A DNA stretch of 64,000 nt, from NCBI GenBank assembly GCA_965228005.1, contig CBDDGV010000001.1, positions 1,302,001-1,366,000 on the forward strand, given 5' to 3'. The notes under the pieces were generated by a model, which was not told the DNA's origin, ran no database searches, and saw only the letters and a program-made list of their open reading frames with translations. Below, piece by piece: positions 24,880 through 33,221 of this stretch. This stretch comes from JBCCXZ01 sp965228005. Its GTDB lineage: Bacteria; Planctomycetota; Planctomycetia; Pirellulales; Lacipirellulaceae. Made by a program: the position numbers and the translations under genes. How positions within the stretch are numbered: the stretch's first letter is position 1; the number at the start of each line of letters is the position of its first letter.

Positions 24880-26286
24880 ATGGGCCATCGATGGGAACTC
24901 CTGCAATGGCGTCTGTGGCGTTGGCTCACGACGCCTAGGACCGGCCAGCCCGCCCCCGCCCCCGGACGGGCCGCCCGTGTTTTCGTCGAAACCACGCTGG
25001 CCGCCCACCTCGCGGTGGCCGCGCTCTACTGGTGGATGAGCCCCAAGGGCTTCCCCGTGCTCCACAACCGGTTCTGGTTGAACTCGGTCCTACCAACGGT
25101 CGTGGTCGCGGCGATCGCGGCGGCGCTCTACGGGCTGCTGCGGCGTCGGTACGCCTTCGCAACCGGGGTCTGCGTCGCGCTGGCCGCCGCCTGGGGAATG
25201 GTGGCCCCCGTCTCGCCCTTGTACTTCCCGGTCTCGCTGGGCGGGCTCTGGGCGGCGGCCTTCCTGCCGACCGCGGTGCTTGGGCTGTGCTGTGCGGTCC
25301 TCCTGCCCCGCACCCGGGTGGCTCCGTACGTCTGGTGCCTGGCGTTCTTTGCCGGGCAAAACCTCGGCGACCACGCAATCTTCTCCCAGCTGCCTCCACG
25401 GACCGGGGTGCAGCCGCTCAACGAGAAGATCGACATCGATGCCGAGAACCTCCCGGGGTTCGATGCCCCAGGCCTGATTGGTATCGGCCCGCACGCCCGC
25501 CTGTTGGCGTCCACGGGCGAGGTCCTCGCCGACGGCAGGAGTCTCTCCGTCCGCTGCGAACCGCTCCTCTCTTTCGACCGCGTCTCCCCAGACGGGTTCT
25601 GGTCGCTGCTGGCCCCCGAGGGCCGGACCGTGCGGAAGCTGACCTGGCAAGGGGCAGACGACGCGGACCGGCTCTTCCGCTACAACGACGGCTCGTTGCT
25701 GGCGGCAAGCGCCTCGACCGATCCCAGCCGGGTCGAGGTCACCGCGTTCTCGGAGCTGGAACGCGTGACCTACTCGCACCTGAACTCGTTCTGCGTCCTG
25801 CGGGTCAGCGGCCACAAGCGGCTTACGACAGCGTTCTCGCCCTGCGGAGACGAGCAGATCGAGGTGCTGCCGGCCGACTACCCAACGGGTCGACCGGCCC
25901 GCTTCGCCTACTTCGACGCGGACCAGGGCTTCCGCGTGGTCGAAGCCTCTTCGGGTGAGAAGGGCCCTTTCCGCCAACTCGCCCAGGGCGAGCTGCAACG
26001 GGGCGACCCGCTAACGATCCAGCTCTACGACGAAGGCGTGCTTGCCGTTTCCGTCACGCTGCACGACTGGTCGGCCCAAGCAGACGCCACGCTCTCACCG
26101 ACCGCGGGCTGGCGCGTGCCGGTCAACGCGATCGAGTTCCAGCGGCTCGGCCCCGCCGAGAACGACGGAGCGACCTTCTGGATCACCCTCGCCGCCACCT
26201 CCGTGGGACGGGGCTGGGAGTGCGTCGGCCACGGCCCGGGGACCTACCGCAACCGCGTCACGTTCGAGCTGCACCAAACGCCTTGA
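24880..26286 (+). CDS. Orphan polytopic membrane protein with large extracytoplasmic domain
   Basis: 468 residues from the ATG at 24880. The longer frame from 24799 starts inside the repeat element and is rejected. About four hydrophobic segments in the first 180 residues (a helix near FVETTLAAHLAVAALYWWM, then three around VVVAAIAAALYGLL, VALAAAWGMVAPV and AAFLPTAVLGLCCAVLL). A hydrophilic beta-rich domain of some 280 residues follows. I recognise no family or catalytic motif. It stands between two repeat copies, on the same strand as its neighbours. Integral membrane location is supported, function unknown. Confidence 0.7.
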   Translation: MGHRWELLQWRLWRWLTTPRTGQPAPAPGRAARVFVETTLAAHLAVAALYWWMSPKGFPVLHNRFWLNSVLPTVVVAAIAAALYGLLRRRYAFATGVCVALAAAWGMVAPVSPLYFPVSLGGLWAAAFLPTAVLGLCCAVLLPRTRVAPYVWCLAFFAGQNLGDHAIFSQLPPRTGVQPLNEKIDIDAENLPGFDAPGLIGIGPHARLLASTGEVLADGRSLSVRCEPLLSFDRVSPDGFWSLLAPEGRTVRKLTWQGADDADRLFRYNDGSLLAASASTDPSRVEVTAFSELERVTYSHLNSFCVLRVSGHKRLTTAFSPCGDEQIEVLPADYPTGRPARFAYFDADQGFRVVEASSGEKGPFRQLAQGELQRGDPLTIQLYDEGVLAVSVTLHDWSAQADATLSPTAGWRVPVNAIEFQRLGPAENDGATFWITLAATSVGRGWECVGHGPGTYRNRVTFELHQTP

Positions 26287-26331
26287 CCGCGGCGAGGCCG
26301 CGAAGAAGGGAGTGTTCCGTTAATTCTTCTT

Positions 26332-26414
26332 GGGGTGGCACTGGCATCTTGCCAGTGCTGCTCGAGTGGACGCATGCTTGTCAGGATCGCACTGGCGAGA
26401 CGCCAGTGCCACCC
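26332..26414. repeat. REP-like palindromic pair, copy 2
   Basis: Same architecture as copy 1: GGGTGGCACTGGCATCTTGCC at the left, inner spacer, then CTGGCGAGACGCCAGTGCC at the right end. It begins 45 bp after the stop of the membrane protein at 24880-26286. Confidence 0.85.
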
Positions 26415-26422
26415 GCACGTTC

Positions 26423-26475
26423 CTAGCCGGCGACCTACGCGTCGCCGGCCCCGGGCCGCGTAGCGGCCCGGCTAG
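26423..26475. repeat. Second palindromic repeat family, copy 1
   Basis: An 8-bp terminal inverted repeat (CTAGCCGG, CCGGCTAG) encloses two hairpins: CCGGCGAC-CTACGC-GTCGCCGG and CCGGGCCGC-GTA-GCGGCCCGG. Related copies lie at 37744-37770 and 37907-37933. It follows REP-like copy 2 by 8 bp. Confidence 0.7.
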
Positions 26476-26666
26476 CCCCCTCCAGCGGCAGTTCGGTTTA
26501 GACCGATTATCACGGTCCAGGTGAGCGCGCCTGGCGGTCCCTCCCCGCCTGCGCTCACCCACCACCCAGTCGCGAGCGCTCCGCACAAGCTAGGTTTTCA
26601 AACCGGCGCCCCCGCGGCGACCGGCACACCGAAAAACCCGCCGCTGGCGACCCGGAGAGAACCGTT

Positions 26667-27632
26667 ATGCCCTCGTTCGGCCCCCTGCTGGAAAACTGGA
26701 CCCCCGAGCAAACCGAGCGGATGGAGAAGGCGATCTTCGTCGCCCACCACCGCCTGCACGAGCTGGAGATGTTCAGCGACGACGCGCTCGCCGCGCTCGT
26801 CGACAAGCAGCCCGCCCACGCCCTCGGCATCAACACCATGGGGCACGACCCCACCGTCAATGAGTGGCAGGAAGGCCTCCGCGGGGACCTCTCCGCCGAC
26901 GACCTGCTCGAGTCGGTCCGCAGCGGGCGGATCTGGCTCAACTTCCGCCGCGTGATGGACTACCACCGCGAGTACCACGACCTCGTGCACGCGATCTACG
27001 ACGAGCTCGAGGGCGTCTGCCCCGGGCTGTTCACCTTCAACCGGTCGGCCAACCTGCTCGTGAGCGCCCCCGGCGCCCAGGTGTACGCCCACGTCGACTC
27101 GCCGCTGAACATGCTGTGGCACGTCCGCGGCGTGAAGCGCGTGTGGGCCTACCCGCTGGAGACCGGCATCGTCTCGGCCGAGACCATCGAGAAGACCCTC
27201 GCCGGCGACAAGTCGGAGGAGATCGAGTTCCAGCCCGAGTGGGACGACCTGGCCGTGGTGTACGACCTGCAGCCGGGCGAGATGGTCACCTGGCCGCAGC
27301 ACACGCCGCACCGGGTGCAGAACACCGAGGGCATGAACGTCTCGCTCTCCACCGAGCACTTCACCAAGCGAGCCCTGCGGAAGGTGAACGTCTTCCTGGC
27401 CAACAAGCACTTCCGCACGCTGCTGCCGGGCGACTTCCAGTCGACCGAGCTGGACGGCTTCGCGCCGGCTTTCAAGGAGTTCGCCCTGCGGGTCGCCCGC
27501 CGCGTGCCGGGCCTCCGCCCCGAGCCGACCAAGGGATTCGAGTACCCGGTCACGTTCCAGGTGGACCTCGACGCGCCGGACTGCGTCCGCCCGCTCAAGG
27601 CCCAGCAGCCCGAGCCGGCGACCGCCTCGTAG
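26667..27632 (+). CDS. Cupin-like / JmjC-type oxygenase-like protein
   Basis: 321 residues without a signal peptide. An iron-binding triad is suggested by HVDSP (His and Asp) and a later His in WPQHTPHRVQN, the HxD...H arrangement of Fe(II)/2-oxoglutarate oxygenases. Between them are strand-rich segments such as FTFNRSANLLVSAPGAQVY. Hydroxylases of this fold act on protein or small molecules. The substrate is not evident, and a non-catalytic cupin is possible. The ATG at 26667 follows GGAGAG. A run of two thioredoxin-like genes lies on the opposite strand immediately downstream. Confidence 0.8.
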   Translation: MPSFGPLLENWTPEQTERMEKAIFVAHHRLHELEMFSDDALAALVDKQPAHALGINTMGHDPTVNEWQEGLRGDLSADDLLESVRSGRIWLNFRRVMDYHREYHDLVHAIYDELEGVCPGLFTFNRSANLLVSAPGAQVYAHVDSPLNMLWHVRGVKRVWAYPLETGIVSAETIEKTLAGDKSEEIEFQPEWDDLAVVYDLQPGEMVTWPQHTPHRVQNTEGMNVSLSTEHFTKRALRKVNVFLANKHFRTLLPGDFQSTELDGFAPAFKEFALRVARRVPGLRPEPTKGFEYPVTFQVDLDAPDCVRPLKAQQPEPATAS

Positions 27633-27641
27633 CCGATCGGC

Positions 27642-28115
27642 TCAACGCGGGGACGACTGGAAGGACGCCTGCGAGGCCCGGTTGGTCTGGGTGATCGCGG
27701 GGGCCAGGGTCGCCAGGAACTGCTTGGCGTCGACGTACCCCGGCGCCACCTGCAGCACGTCGCCGGCCGGCGAGACGACCAGCGAGGTGGGGAACCCCTG
27801 CACGCCGAGCTTCTGGGCCAGCTCCGCGTAGTCCCGCGTGTGGGCCATCACCGTCACCGCGTTGCGCACCAAGAGCCGCTCCACCCGCGGGTCGGAGTAC
27901 GTCTCCTTCAGCATCTTCGTGCAGAAGCCGCAGTGGTCGGTCGTGAACATCACCACCAGCGGCCGGCGTTGGGCCACGGCGGTCGCCCAGGCGGCCTGCA
28001 CCGAGCGGTGGCGGAACAGCGGCCCGCGGTAATCGGTAGGCTCGGCCGCTTGCACGCTCGTGCCGACAACGGCAAGCAGCAGGGCCATCAGGGCGACGGG
28101 GCGGGCGGCGGGCAT
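27642..28115 (-). CDS. Secreted thioredoxin-family protein (CxxC)
   Basis: 157 residues from the ATG at 28115, which has GAGG upstream and opens a signal peptide ending near VQA. The upstream frame to 28163 is not used. The thioredoxin fold is shown by VVMFTTDHCGFCTKM with the CGFC redox centre, then the cis-proline strand VQGFPTSLVVSP and the final helix YVDAKQFLATL. Probably periplasmic, reducing or making disulfides. It lies about 150 bp from a second thioredoxin-like gene on the same strand, and the two share the layout PLFRH / KLFRHS followed by a helix. They are likely old paralogs. Confidence 0.87.
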   Translation of the reverse strand: MPAARPVALMALLLAVVGTSVQAAEPTDYRGPLFRHRSVQAAWATAVAQRRPLVVMFTTDHCGFCTKMLKETYSDPRVERLLVRNAVTVMAHTRDYAELAQKLGVQGFPTSLVVSPAGDVLQVAPGYVDAKQFLATLAPAITQTNRASQASFQSSPR

Positions 28116-28215
28116 AGCAACCTCAACGTGAAACCGGGCAACGGGCGAAGGCGTCAGGAGCACTTATCGGCCCCGCCGCCGGCCGCCCAATGTGAGCCGA
28201 GGCACACTGGCCCAG

Positions 28216-28237
28216 AAAAAACGCCCCGTGCGGGGCG
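28216..28237 (-). terminator. Intrinsic terminator of the second thioredoxin-like gene
   Basis: Read on the minus strand, CGCCCCG (complement of 28231-28237) and CGGGGCG enclose a 2-nt centre and are followed by a run of six T. It lies 33 bp beyond the stop of the gene at 28270-28785. Confidence 0.8.
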
Positions 28238-28269
28238 CGGTTCATCATCGACAAACGCAAACGGCGCGC

Positions 28270-28785
28270 TCAGCGGGTCGCCGTCTCCGCGGTCTGCACC
28301 GCGAGGTTCGTCTTGATCTTCTGCTTGAACTGCTTCGGCTCGATGTAGCCTTCGAGCTTCGCCAGCACCTTGTTGTTGGTGCCCACCAAGATGGTCGTCG
28401 GGTACCACTTGATGTGCAGCTTGCCGACCAGGTCCGCGTCACGGTAGCGGTCGACCGAAACCGTCTCGAACGAGTCGTCCACCAGCTGCGTGATGTCGCC
28501 GGCGCCGTAGGTCTGCTCGAGCATCCGCACGCAGTGGGCGCACTGCGGCATCGACACGTAGATCAGCACCGGGCGGTTGGACTTCTGCGACGCTCGCCAG
28601 GCGTCCTGGTACGTGCTGTGGCGGAAGAGCTTCGCCTTCGGGCAGGCCGGGTCCGCCGTTGCGACAGACGCCGTTTCGACAGACGGCGTTTCGACAGACG
28701 GCGTTTCGACAGACCAGGCCGGGGCGTGAAACAAGAGCAGGACCGCAGCCGAGGCGGCCGCGTGACGTAAGGAAACGTTGCGCAT
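28270..28785 (-). CDS. Secreted thioredoxin-family protein with VETPS repeat
   Basis: 171 residues. The signal peptide ends near AWS at residue 25. A linker of four five-residue repeats (SVETP, SVETP, SVETA, SVATA) at about 25-44 follows, then a thioredoxin domain with the redox motif CAHC in VSMPQCAHCVRM. The cis-proline strand is KWYPTTILVG. The next helix is YIEPKQFKQKI. A periplasmic oxidoreductase or reductase is inferred. An intrinsic terminator lies downstream. The neighbouring gene downstream encodes a related thioredoxin-family protein. Confidence 0.87.
   Translation of the reverse strand: MRNVSLRHAAASAAVLLLFHAPAWSVETPSVETPSVETASVATADPACPKAKLFRHSTYQDAWRASQKSNRPVLIYVSMPQCAHCVRMLEQTYGAGDITQLVDDSFETVSVDRYRDADLVGKLHIKWYPTTILVGTNNKVLAKLEGYIEPKQFKQKIKTNLAVQTAETATR
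28656..28714. repeat. Four 15-bp coding repeats (VETPS units)
   Basis: Four units of five codons, nearly identical at DNA level (the last unit diverged), encoding the linker between the signal peptide and thioredoxin domain. High DNA identity points to recent slippage-type expansion. Confidence 0.85.
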
Positions 28786-28992
28786 GGGAGATGCACCTTG
28801 CCGGGGGGAGGGGGCGTGCCGGAGCGTGCTAACCCCTCGTATCGACCCGGCGGCCAGGCATTCCCGCGAAGAATTCAGCCCGGGCGGTTATCCCGCATCA
28901 AGCCGACAGCCTTGAAACGCCGACACGAAACCGCAGCCGGCACAACCCGAACGGAACAACCCGCAAGACAAGAAACGCTCAGCGTGCGCTTT

Positions 28993-29541
28993 TTAGACAG
29001 CCGCACCGCTCTGACGCGCCATCTGAACACCCACGAACCCGGCACGCGCCTTCAGGCAAGTGTTCAAGAACGACTGCGGGTGAGCCACACCGGCCAGCCG
29101 GAAGGTCTCGACGTCGCCGTTCTTGAAGACCAGGTCGGCCGCCTTGTACCACGCCTGCCCGGGCTGCTCTTCGGTCTCGATCTTGTCGAAACGGTCGAGC
29201 GAGACGCTCCGCTGCTCGCCGCCGCCGAAGGGCTGCTCCACCACCACGCGGCGGTTGGTCAGCCGGTACCGCAGGCACCACGGGTTCGGCGCCCCGGCCA
29301 CCACGAACGGCAGCCTCGGCACGAGCATGTGGAAGTACATCGGCAGGATCGCCGGGATCGACACCAACGCCATGATCCGTCCGAACGTGATCGGGATGCC
29401 CAACACGTTGATGCCGACGTCGCTCTCGTAGATCCGCCCCCAAGCACAGCCGTAGCCGGTCGCGGCGAGCGACGGCCAGGTCACCATCACGGTGGCTTCT
29501 TTCTCGGTGTCGGGGACGACCCCGGGGATGGCTTGACCCAT
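28993..29541 (-). CDS. PH-like (DUF304-type) membrane protein
   Basis: 182 residues from the ATG at 29541; an alternative ATG at 29562 adds seven residues. Two hydrophobic segments near residues 25-75 (VTWPSLAATGYG, then GRIMALVSIPAILPMYFHML). A bacterial PH-like strand pattern follows: RYRLTNRRVVVEQPFGGGEQRSV, split at RLT, with IETEEQPGQ and the VFKNGDVETFRLAGV block. PH-like domains of this kind bind lipids or act in envelope maintenance. Enzyme activity is not suggested. The gene is alone on its strand here, with the thioredoxin gene 200 bp away. Confidence 0.65.
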   Translation of the reverse strand: MGQAIPGVVPDTEKEATVMVTWPSLAATGYGCAWGRIYESDVGINVLGIPITFGRIMALVSIPAILPMYFHMLVPRLPFVVAGAPNPWCLRYRLTNRRVVVEQPFGGGEQRSVSLDRFDKIETEEQPGQAWYKAADLVFKNGDVETFRLAGVAHPQSFLNTCLKARAGFVGVQMARQSGAAV

Positions 29542-29643
29542 TGGGCGGAAACTCGATTGCAAGGTAGCTTGGCGGACTGATCTGGCGGGTTCTTCGGGCC
29601 ACCCGCGGGGGTCTGCAAGACTACCAACTGGCGAGGGGCGTGG

Positions 29644-30648
29644 CTAGGCCCGCGGGGCGCGACCGGGCCTGCGGGACGACCAGGCCGCAGCAGCAAGCGC
29701 GAGCAGCAGAGCCGACGCCGGCTCCGGCACCCCCGCCAACCCAATGGCCGGGGCCGGCGAAGTCGCGCCGGCGGAAGAGCTGATGCCCAACCCGAACTGG
29801 CGTTGCCATTCCAGAAAGTCCGGGAGGGCAATCTCGTCGTCCCAGGTGGCGTCGCCCGCCTCCTGCAACGCGCTGCTGCCGACGGTGCCGAAGCCCGTCT
29901 CCAGGACCGCCAAATCGGCTGCGTCGACCTCCAAGTCGCCGTTGAAGTCGGCCGACAAATCGGGCGTCAGGTCATCGACCACCGTGTCGGCCCACGCCAC
30001 GGCGGCGTCTTGCACCGCGTTCGGCGTCCCGTTCGTGGCGAACAGAACGTAGAGGGGCTTGTTGCGGTCGAGCGAGTGCATCCGGTTGCGGAGCGCTCCG
30101 AAGTAGACGCCATCGGCCGGGGCGTTACCCGTATCCAGGTCAGCCACAGCCCAATCACGGTGTCTGTGCAACAACCCATCGCCGTCGGTGTCGTCGATCA
30201 CGCCGCCCGGCACGATGTCGGGGCTGCCGTCAATCGCGAAAAAGGCTCCATCCTTGTCTTGGAGAGCCATGGCGTGACCCGCCGGCGGCAGATTGAAGTC
30301 GACCGAACCGACCCCGTCCCAATGGAACAGGTTGGAAGTCACGCCGTCGATCTTCATCGGCAGCCAGTCCCACTCCAGCGCCGCATGGGCCGGGAGCGGC
30401 TCTCCTCCGGCCGGCAAGTCGGGCGAGCCTGCCCCGAACGTATTCCAGCCGGGGTCGTCGACGGCGTTGTTCGATAGAAACTCATCGGAGAACGTGCGTT
30501 TGCCGAGCGCAAACGCCCCGAGGGTGTTGTAGTAACCCGTGGTCAGGCGATCGTCCATGTCCAGCGTCACGATGTCCGGAAACGCGCTAGCGCTCCGCGG
30601 CGCAAGGCAGGCCGCGCAAACCAAACCACACAGAACGAAGCGTTTCAT
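29644..30648 (-). CDS. PEP-CTERM protein resembling Zur-repressed all3515 family, with dockerin-like module
   Basis: 334 residues from the ATG at 30648, which follows GGAGG; the signal peptide ends near SASA. The body matches the pattern I recall for cyanobacterial all3515-family Zur-repressed PEP-CTERM proteins: DDPGWN, then LFHWDGVGSVDF, then LHRHRDWAV, then PADGVYFGALRNRM and KPLYVLF. His residues in LHRHRD could bind metal. A dockerin-like calcium repeat (ADFNGDLEVDAADLAVLE) precedes the ending GVPEPASALLL and RR-rich tail, a PEP-CTERM signal. It is the distal one of two tandem paralogs. The zinc link is inference from remembered family similarity. Confidence 0.75.
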   Translation of the reverse strand: MKRFVLCGLVCAACLAPRSASAFPDIVTLDMDDRLTTGYYNTLGAFALGKRTFSDEFLSNNAVDDPGWNTFGAGSPDLPAGGEPLPAHAALEWDWLPMKIDGVTSNLFHWDGVGSVDFNLPPAGHAMALQDKDGAFFAIDGSPDIVPGGVIDDTDGDGLLHRHRDWAVADLDTGNAPADGVYFGALRNRMHSLDRNKPLYVLFATNGTPNAVQDAAVAWADTVVDDLTPDLSADFNGDLEVDAADLAVLETGFGTVGSSALQEAGDATWDDEIALPDFLEWQRQFGLGISSSAGATSPAPAIGLAGVPEPASALLLALAAAAWSSRRPGRAPRA

Positions 30649-30718
30649 GTTTGCCTCCAAGCAATTGGCTTGAATCTTCTCTGACTTTCTCTCTGTTCTT
30701 CGGGGTGCGAACCACGGC

Positions 30719-30746
30719 GGCCCCGGCACTTGAGCGTGCCGGGGCC
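30719..30746 (-). terminator. Strong hairpin between the two PEP-CTERM paralogs
   Basis: GGCCCCGGCAC (30719-30729) and GTGCCGGGGCC (30736-30746) form an 11-bp stem with a 6-nt loop in the 124-bp spacer. There is no long T tract on the minus strand, so it may be a processing or stability element rather than a full intrinsic terminator. Confidence 0.5.
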
Positions 30747-30772
30747 AACCGCAGGTATCGCGTCGATACAAC

Positions 30773-31600
30773 CTACTTCTTCCGGTTCCGGCCCAACACG
30801 CCGAAGCCCAGGCCGAGGGCCAGGATCATGCTCGACGGCTCGGGGATCGCCCCGGGGAATTCCTCAACGAACTCGACCGCTTCCTCGTAGAACGCAAAGT
30901 CCTTCATGGCGCCGCTCTCTAGCGTCGCGATGACGCCATCCTCGATGGCCTCTTCCACAGTCTCGGCGTCGTCTTCGCTGAGGATCAAAGCGTCAACGAG
31001 CATGACGAGGGTCAGCGGGTCCGATGACTCCACGAGCCCGTCGACAGACACCGACGCCTGGATCACGTAGACGCCGTCAGCCGGCACGCCCGGTTCGTCT
31101 TCAAGAATGAAGTCCGGGTGATCGTCCATATCCCCGTTCGGGCCCGTCGTGCCGAAGGCGACCGAGGGCTCAAACTCAAAGGTCGTGCTGGCGGGGGCAA
31201 GGCTGAAATCGACAGGGCCGGTGCCGTCCCAGAAATAGACACTGCTGACAAGACTGACGCTTACGTCGGCGTTGCCGGGTAGCGCGGAGGCGCCCAGGGT
31301 GGCGAGTTCGCCGGCATCACTAACGGCGTTCAAACCGAAGAAGCCCGGCTCCTCCGACTTGTAGTCGACCGGGGGTTCGGGGTCACCGAAACCGGGGGTG
31401 CCTTCAAACAAGATCGACTCGAAGACCGTCGTATCCAGATCGAAACTCGGGGTCGCGGTGCCGAGGTCTTCGGCGGCGCCAATCCCGACTTTGTCGCCGA
31501 TGTCGGCGAGCAGCACGTCGCTGTGGCCGAACGCGGCGCACGGCAAAGAGGCGGCTACAAACAGTGCGGCAAACTTCGCCGCGTTCACTCTGGAAAGCAT
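30773..31600 (-). CDS. PEP-CTERM protein resembling Zur-repressed all3515 family
   Basis: 275 residues from the ATG at 31600; the frame to 31663 adds a hydrophilic leader and is rejected. The signal peptide ends near AFG and is followed directly by HSDVLLADIG. Family-like blocks occur in order: VYFWDGTGPVDFSLAP, DDHPDFIL, PADGVYVIQASVSV, then SDPLTLVMLVD. The same order is seen in the downstream gene, so the two are paralogs. An acidic helical segment follows, then FPGAIPEPSS, a hydrophobic helix and NRKK, a PEP-CTERM signal. Metal binding at the cell surface is a hypothesis. Confidence 0.75.
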   Translation of the reverse strand: MLSRVNAAKFAALFVAASLPCAAFGHSDVLLADIGDKVGIGAAEDLGTATPSFDLDTTVFESILFEGTPGFGDPEPPVDYKSEEPGFFGLNAVSDAGELATLGASALPGNADVSVSLVSSVYFWDGTGPVDFSLAPASTTFEFEPSVAFGTTGPNGDMDDHPDFILEDEPGVPADGVYVIQASVSVDGLVESSDPLTLVMLVDALILSEDDAETVEEAIEDGVIATLESGAMKDFAFYEEAVEFVEEFPGAIPEPSSMILALGLGFGVLGRNRKK

Positions 31601-31757
31601 TAGAGCACTCCAATCATTCAAAAGAAAACAAAACAGGGGTGGATTCTCCGAGCCGTCAATCAAAGCGGAAGCAACTACAAACGGCGGGCGGAACTACAAC
31701 AAAACAAACTGACTGCCCCGCAGGACGCCCCGCGGGGAAGCGAAACTCGGTACCTCT

Positions 31758-32510
31758 CTACTTCTCCGGCGGGATGGCAAAGTTGAACCCCGACTCGCAC
31801 CATTCGGCGATCTGAGCCGAGGGGATCGACTCCACGTGACCGTCGGCGTACAGGTAGTTGGCCGACGTGCCGTGATGTCGGTTCACCGCGACATCAATCT
31901 CAACGGCTGCAAACACCTGCCCGGGCTCGGGGGTCTCGTCCTTGAACCAGCGATCCGCATCTAGATGATCGAAGATCTGGGCCAGAGGGGTCGGATTGGC
32001 CTCGAACAGCATGATCGTGCGGTGGGTCGAAGCCAGGTCGTACAGGTTGTCGACATATCCGTAGAACTCCTGGACCCCGCCTCCAAACTTGGCTTCCGAA
32101 GGCGGATTCGGCCTTAGGTACGCGTTCATGGCGTAGCTCGTCCCCGGGAAGTCCGGGGTCTTTGCCTTCTCCAGCAGTTCCAGGTCCTCGGGACAGAACC
32201 GCATCTCGTCGACGTTCTCGAGCCAGGGAGCGAGCGTGAAGATCCACGTCTCGTCCCTGGCGCGCTTTTCGTTTGGATCGTCGCTGTGCCAAAAGAGCGG
32301 AAACCGCCCTCCGTGGATGTGTGCGTGCTGGTGGATCGCAAGCCCGATCTGCCGCAGGTTGTTCGCGCACTGCACCCGCCGTCCAGACGCACGGGCGGAC
32401 TGCACCGCGGGCAGCAGCAAACCGATCAGCACGGCGATGATGGCGATCACCACCAACAGCTCAACGAGCGTAAAGCCAACCGGTTTTTGCTTCCGAGCAA
32501 GACGTGCCAC
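31758..32510 (-). CDS. DUF1559 prepilin-type protein, His-rich
   Basis: About 250 residues from the GTG at 32510, preceded by GGAGAG. The longer frame (to 32612, also GTG) lacks a ribosome site and has a long basic leader. The prepilin cleavage and methylation motif is VGFTLVELLVVIAIIAVL followed by the DUF1559 stretch ASGRRVQCANNLRQIGLA. Unusually the next block is HQHAHIHGGRFPLFWH instead of the usual NYH pattern, so it is His-rich. The C-terminal YLYADGHVESI is the H-X9-DG-type family ending. Such planctomycete proteins are pseudopilin-like and envelope-located with unknown function. It lies in the possible zinc cluster. Confidence 0.8.
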   Translation of the reverse strand: MARLARKQKPVGFTLVELLVVIAIIAVLIGLLLPAVQSARASGRRVQCANNLRQIGLAIHQHAHIHGGRFPLFWHSDDPNEKRARDETWIFTLAPWLENVDEMRFCPEDLELLEKAKTPDFPGTSYAMNAYLRPNPPSEAKFGGGVQEFYGYVDNLYDLASTHRTIMLFEANPTPLAQIFDHLDADRWFKDETPEPGQVFAAVEIDVAVNRHHGTSANYLYADGHVESIPSAQIAEWCESGFNFAIPPEK

Positions 32511-32627
32511 AGGGCGGGCTCTCCGAGGACGCGCAGGCGCTCGTATGAACGACCAACGCAAACGCCATGAACCAAACAGATGCAGCGGGTCAATAGACGC
32601 CGCTACGCGCACAGAACGGCCGAGGAC

Positions 32628-33098
32628 TTAGCCGAGCGCAGGAGGTCCGCGTGCGGGGTGCTGCAGCGCGAGCCGCAACGGCTCGGCGACTTCGGAGACC
32701 GGCGGCTCGTGCGGAGCCGACCAGATAGCAACCGGAACTTCGACCGGTAGTTCGAGTATCCTCGCTAGCGACAGCAGCGAGCAGATGGAACAGCCGTCGC
32801 AGCTTTCGACGGAGTCCACCGCGAAGAGCGTCGGCCCCGAAGGCGTCTCGTCTCGTGGAGCGGCTGGTTCACCGTGGCCGAACGGGCAATCGCAGCCACA
32901 CGCCGTCGTGGTCGACTCGGCTGAGCCGGCGCCCTGGTGATGGTGGTGAGTGCCCGCCAACTCGTGAAGGCCGTACCCCAACGACGCGAAGCACGCGTAG
33001 ACGCCTAGCAGCGTCCGGGCAACCAACGGCGATAGAGAGGGGAGGGACACGGGACCGGCAAGTGGGGGGGACGCCCGGTGCGGGGAAAGCGTAGACAA
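32628..33098 (-). CDS. His/Cys-rich membrane-anchored protein, possible metal binder
   Basis: 156 residues with one membrane helix near 26-44 (ARTLLGVYACFASLGYGL). Metal-type clusters follow: HELAGTHHHHQG, then CGCDCPFGHGE, then ESCDGCSICSLL. I do not recognise the family with certainty; the CxxCxxC-SLL ending recalls DUF2946-type proteins. The start is uncertain: TTG at 33098 gives the full frame without a ribosome site, and a GTG at 33050 is an alternative. A Fur-family-like palindrome lies 70 bp upstream. Transcription continues toward the DUF1559 gene 117 bp downstream. A zinc or metal handling role is inferred from composition and context only. Confidence 0.6.
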   Translation of the reverse strand: MSTLSPHRASPPLAGPVSLPSLSPLVARTLLGVYACFASLGYGLHELAGTHHHHQGAGSAESTTTACGCDCPFGHGEPAAPRDETPSGPTLFAVDSVESCDGCSICSLLSLARILELPVEVPVAIWSAPHEPPVSEVAEPLRLALQHPARGPPALG

Positions 33099-33168
33099 TG
33101 CCGGCGCAACGAGCCCACCGACAGTCCCGTGAGTCTATTCGCCCGCGGTCACAGGGTCAAATCATTTT

Positions 33169-33183
33169 TGCAAATCAATTGCA
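33169..33183 (-). promoter_or_regulatory. Fur/Zur-like 7-1-7 palindrome
   Basis: TGCAAAT-C-AATTGCA has 6 of 7 complementary positions around a central base, the geometry of Fur-family operators. It is the most AT-rich stretch nearby, 70 bp upstream of the His/Cys-rich gene start. Confidence 0.45.
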
Positions 33184-33221
33184 TCTACCGAGCCCCAAAG
33201 CCCCCCGGCCCCGCTAGACGC

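Noticed and set aside
28656..28714. 15-bp repeats considered as a CRISPR-like array
   Set aside because: Contiguous, in frame within a gene and without spacers.
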